From DAIDKA01 sp036521075 (GTDB taxonomy: Bacteria > Pseudomonadota > Gammaproteobacteria > Steroidobacterales > Steroidobacteraceae): 64,000 bases of DNA. Below the pieces are notes generated by a model that was not told where the DNA came from, did not search any database, and worked only from the letters and a program-made list of their open reading frames with translations. Position 1 is the first letter of the stretch, and every line of letters begins with the position of its first letter. The translations under genes and the position numbers were made by a program. The stretch is from NCBI GenBank assembly GCA_036521075.1, contig DATDIL010000072.1:38094-102093 (forward strand). The letters run 5' to 3'. Positions 61,191-64,000 of this stretch are shown here, piece after piece.

Positions 61191-62339
61191 ATGAAATACC
61201 TGCCGCTCATCTGGGCCGCCCTGTTCCGCAGCCGACTGCGTACGCTGCTCACGTTCCTGTCGATCATGGTCGCCTTTCTGCTCTTCGGCGTGCTTCACGG
61301 TGTGATCGGCGGCTTGGATGTGCTCATCAACTCGATGAGCGACACGCGCCTGCGGGTCCTGAACCGCATTGGCTTTACCCACTGGATGCCCATCGCCATG
61401 CGGGATCAGATGGCGCGCATTCCGGGCGTGACGGCCGTGGCCGCGAACGGGTATTTCGGCGGCTACTACCAGGACCCGAAGAACCAGCTCGGGGGGAGCG
61501 CCATGGACATGGCGGCATTGTTCAAGATCTATCCGGAGCTCGTGCTGCCGGCGCAGGAGCGGGCCGCGATGCTTCGCACGCGCACGGGGGTTCTCGTCGG
61601 TGCGGACCTCGCCAGCCGCTTCGGCTGGAAGGTGGGCGATCACATCAGCGTCGACACGCCCATCTGGGCGCATCCGGATGGCAGCCACAGCTGGGGGTTC
61701 GACATCGTCGGCATCTTCCGTTACAGCCAAGGAGACATCCCGGCGAACGAGCTGTGGATGAACTACGACTACTTCTCCGAGGGCGGCGGCATGAAGGACC
61801 AGGCGTCCGCGTTCATCATTGGCATCAAAGACGCGGCGAGCGCGACGCGCATCAGCCGGCAGATCGACGCTTTCTTCCGCAGCTCGGCGTCCCCGACGCT
61901 GACCCAGACGGAAAAGGAGTGGGCTCAGTCGAACATCCGGCGGGCCGGCAACATCCGATTCATCGTAAACGCGATCATCGGAGCCGTCCTGTTTACCCTG
62001 CTCGCGCTCACGGCCAACACGATGATGCAGTCGGTGCGCGTGCGCATCGGTGAGTTTGCCGTATTGAAGACCTTCGGCTACTCGAACGGCATCGTCGCTA
62101 CACTGGTCGTGCTCGAGGCGCTGGTGTTGTGCGTCGGCGGCGCGCTGTGCGGCCTCGCGCTTGCAGCGCTCGCATTCCCTCCGCTCATGCAGCGCATCGG
62201 CCTTGCCGCGATACCGATTCCCGTGACGGTGGTCGGAGCCGGTTTCGCGATCGCGGTGGGCCTGTCGCTGGTGAGCGCCGTCCCTCCGCTGTGGCGCGCG
62301 TCAAGGCTCGACGTGGCGGCCGCGCTGGCGGCGCACTGA
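61191..62339 (+). CDS. FtsX/MacB-type ABC transporter permease (first gene, second pair)
   Basis: This 382-residue permease opens MKYLPLIWAALFRSRLRTLL, with one N-terminal membrane helix, a periplasmic core and three C-terminal helices (IIGAVLFTLLALTANTMMQS; IGEFAVLKTFGYSNGIVATL; VVGAGFAIAVGLSLVSAVPP). It is plainly paralogous to the permease at 30695. No ABC ATPase is seen in the window next to it. The second permease follows after 13 bases. Confidence 0.88.
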   Translation: MKYLPLIWAALFRSRLRTLLTFLSIMVAFLLFGVLHGVIGGLDVLINSMSDTRLRVLNRIGFTHWMPIAMRDQMARIPGVTAVAANGYFGGYYQDPKNQLGGSAMDMAALFKIYPELVLPAQERAAMLRTRTGVLVGADLASRFGWKVGDHISVDTPIWAHPDGSHSWGFDIVGIFRYSQGDIPANELWMNYDYFSEGGGMKDQASAFIIGIKDAASATRISRQIDAFFRSSASPTLTQTEKEWAQSNIRRAGNIRFIVNAIIGAVLFTLLALTANTMMQSVRVRIGEFAVLKTFGYSNGIVATLVVLEALVLCVGGALCGLALAALAFPPLMQRIGLAAIPIPVTVVGAGFAIAVGLSLVSAVPPLWRASRLDVAAALAAH

Positions 62340-62352
62340 GGGCGACTCCCCA

Positions 62353-63534
62353 ATGTGGAAGCAGATCGCCGCCGTCACGGCCATGAACCTGCGCAGCCTG
62401 CCGCAGCGTCTGGCGCCCTCGCTCGTCGTCGTCATTGGAATCGCAGGCGTCGTCGGGGTCCTCGTCTCGGTCCTCGGCATGGCGACGGGCCTCCGCCAAG
62501 CATTCGCAAACACGGGAGATCCCGCGCGCGCCATTGTCCTGCACAAGGCGGCGAACAACGAGGGCTTCAGCTCTTTCGATGTCGGCTGGGTCGGACCCAT
62601 TGCGGACGCCCCCGGCGTCCTTCGCGGTCCGAAGGGCGAGAGCGCCGCAAGCCCGGAGTATATTGTCGGAGTGAACCTTCCCAAGCGCTCCGACGCAGTC
62701 GCAACGGGCGTCACGATGCGGGGTGTCGGCGCGGCCGCATTCCTGGTTCACCCGGAATGGCGGATCGCCGCCGGGCGCATGTTCCGACCCGGACTGCGCG
62801 AGGTCGTCGTCGGCTCGGCCGCGGCGGCCGAGTTCTCGGGTCTCGACATCGGTCATCAGGTCGATCTGGGAGGCAACCGGTGGACCGTCGTCGGCCGGTT
62901 CACGAGCGGCGGCGACTCGCATGACTCCGAGATTCTCGCGGACGTGCGCACGCTGATGTCCGCCTTCAACTGGGGCGCATACAGTTCCGTTACGGTGCGG
63001 CTGGATTCGCCCGCATCCTTCGAGCGCTTCCGGCGCGCGCTGCTCGCGAACTCCTCCCTCGATATCGACGTGGACCGCGAGCAGGACTACTACAGCGGCC
63101 AGGCGAAACAGATCACGAGCTTGCTGTACCTGCTCAGCACCGTCGTCGGCGCGATCATGGCGATCGGCGCCATATTCACCGCACTCAATACCCTGTACTC
63201 AGCGGTCGCAGCGCGCACGGCCGAGATCGCGACCCTGCGCGCGATCGGCTTCGGGCCCTCAGGGGTCGTGATGTCGGTCCTCGCGGAGGCGCTGCTGCTG
63301 TCGCTGCTCGGCGCGCTGCTCGGTGCCGGCATCGCCTGGCTGCTGTTCAATGGCAACGCTCTCAGCACCGGCGGCGGCGAGTTCAACAGCGACGTGTCCT
63401 TCCGACTGCTCGTAGGGCCCGGCCTGTTCGCCGTGGGCATCGTATGGGCTTGTTTGATCGGGTTCCTCGGCGGCCTGCCTCCGGCGATTCGCGCTGCGCG
63501 GCTGCCGGTCGCCGTCGCGCTGCGCCCGATGTAA
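62353..63534 (+). CDS. FtsX/MacB-type ABC transporter permease (second gene, second pair)
   Basis: This 393-residue permease opens MWKQIAAVTAMNLRSLPQRL and has the periplasmic core with GRMFRPGLREVVVGSAAAAE, parallel to YQPGLRELIVSEPI in the gene at 29520. The C-terminal FtsX helices include GAIMAIGAIFTALNTLYSAV and TAEIATLRAIGFGPSGVV. The shared motif WLLFNGN near the C terminus is identical in both pairs. It should form a heterodimer with the gene upstream. Confidence 0.88.
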   Translation: MWKQIAAVTAMNLRSLPQRLAPSLVVVIGIAGVVGVLVSVLGMATGLRQAFANTGDPARAIVLHKAANNEGFSSFDVGWVGPIADAPGVLRGPKGESAASPEYIVGVNLPKRSDAVATGVTMRGVGAAAFLVHPEWRIAAGRMFRPGLREVVVGSAAAAEFSGLDIGHQVDLGGNRWTVVGRFTSGGDSHDSEILADVRTLMSAFNWGAYSSVTVRLDSPASFERFRRALLANSSLDIDVDREQDYYSGQAKQITSLLYLLSTVVGAIMAIGAIFTALNTLYSAVAARTAEIATLRAIGFGPSGVVMSVLAEALLLSLLGALLGAGIAWLLFNGNALSTGGGEFNSDVSFRLLVGPGLFAVGIVWACLIGFLGGLPPAIRAARLPVAVALRPM

Positions 63535-63737
63535 AAGGGGTCACCCCCGGCGCTGGCCGCAACCGGCGCGATAGCGGCTGCTTGAGCGGGGCCGTAGCTG
63601 CCACATAACCCATTGGCGCTGGCTGGGCCCCTTGTTACGTACAGTTGCCAAACTTAATGGCAGGCAGGTGGCTCGAGCAGTAGCATTACATTGAGCAGCA
63701 CCGGTTCGCTCCGCGCATGCACATCACGGGAGATCAG

Positions 63738-64000
63738 ATGAAACACACAGCCAGATTCATCGCTCTCACGAGTGCAATGGTACTGGTTGCCTGCGCTACG
63801 TCCCTGCCAAAGCCTGAGCAGTACGGCTTTCGGCGCGTCGCGATCAACGGGAAAGAGTACTTCTGCGCTCGGACCGAGTGGGTGGTTCCACCGGTAGTCC
63901 CCGCGTTGTGGGTGTCGAATGCCGATTCCTCTGGCGACATACCCAGTGGTTTGTTCGGCCCCAATTATCCCAAGACGAAGGAAATTTGCCTGACGCAGGC
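63738..64000 (+). CDS. Putative lipoprotein, 3' truncated by the window end
   Basis: From the ATG at 63738 the frame is open to the last base (87 codons seen). It begins with a lipoprotein signal (RFIALTSAMVLVACATS) with an LVAC lipobox, then KPEQYGFRRVAINGKEYFCA. The family is not recognised. It follows the permease pair by 203 bases in the same direction. Confidence 0.65.
   Translation, partial: MKHTARFIALTSAMVLVACATSLPKPEQYGFRRVAINGKEYFCARTEWVVPPVVPALWVSNADSSGDIPSGLFGPNYPKTKEICLTQ

Overview
The window is GC-rich (roughly 60-65% by eye), densely coded chromosomal DNA from a gammaproteobacterium. Two conserved gene orders support this: bamD divergent from rluD-pgeF-clpB, and recA-recX-alaS-csrA-tRNA-Ser. 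The accessory content (DUF1592/DUF1552 secreted proteins, many c-type haem sites, Tat-signal proteins, RskA-type anti-sigma factor) fits an environmental lineage near Steroidobacterales, Nevskiales or Xanthomonadales. That placement is inference, not a computed result.

Layout. 1-3.5 kb: the end of sucC, sucD with an unusual basic tail, and glutamine-dependent nadE. 3.5-14.3 kb: envelope and housekeeping genes bamD (minus), rluD, pgeF, clpB, an FmdB-type zinc ribbon, a DUF502 membrane protein, aspS, and mutS (minus). 14.6-16.4 kb: a MerR regulator and a decayed, frameshifted gene. 16.4-23.3 kb: a tight same-strand run of a haem-binding DUF1592 protein, a Tat-exported DUF1552 protein, an exported ankyrin protein, a metallo-beta-lactamase-fold protein with altered metal ligands, and pncC. 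23.4-29.4 kb: ribokinase, recA, recX, alaS, csrA and tRNA-Ser(GCU).

29.5-34.8 kb: an accessory block just downstream of the tRNA. It holds two FtsX/MacB-type permeases with no ATPase, a Fic protein, a VapBC toxin-antitoxin pair and a small methyltransferase-like protein. 34.9-41.9 kb: two Crp/Fnr regulators, a pirin, an RcnB-like protein, a NarX/NarL-type two-component system and a three-haem cytochrome c. 42.1-44.6 kb: an ECF sigma factor, its RskA-type anti-sigma factor and a secreted propeller-like protein. 44.7-51.7 kb: a membrane cluster (DUF4129-like, DUF4350-like, MoxR ATPase, DUF58) that converges on SpoIIM- and RDD-family genes. 51.7-54.8 kb: an NTF2-like secreted protein and a LiaF-like / LytS-like / LytTR regulator trio.

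55.1-64 kb: tRNA-Arg(ACG), then a second accessory block. It holds an alpha/beta-hydrolase-glycosyltransferase fusion translationally coupled to a TetR regulator, a Nudix hydrolase, a TolB-like pseudogene broken by a 13-bp tandem duplication, a DUF6152 protein, a second FtsX permease pair paralogous to the first, and a truncated lipoprotein at the window edge.

The most system-like uncharacterised units are the 16.4-22.8 kb secreted DUF1592/DUF1552/ankyrin/MBL cassette and the TetR plus hydrolase-glycosyltransferase pair. No integrase, insertion sequence, CRISPR array or prophage was recognised.
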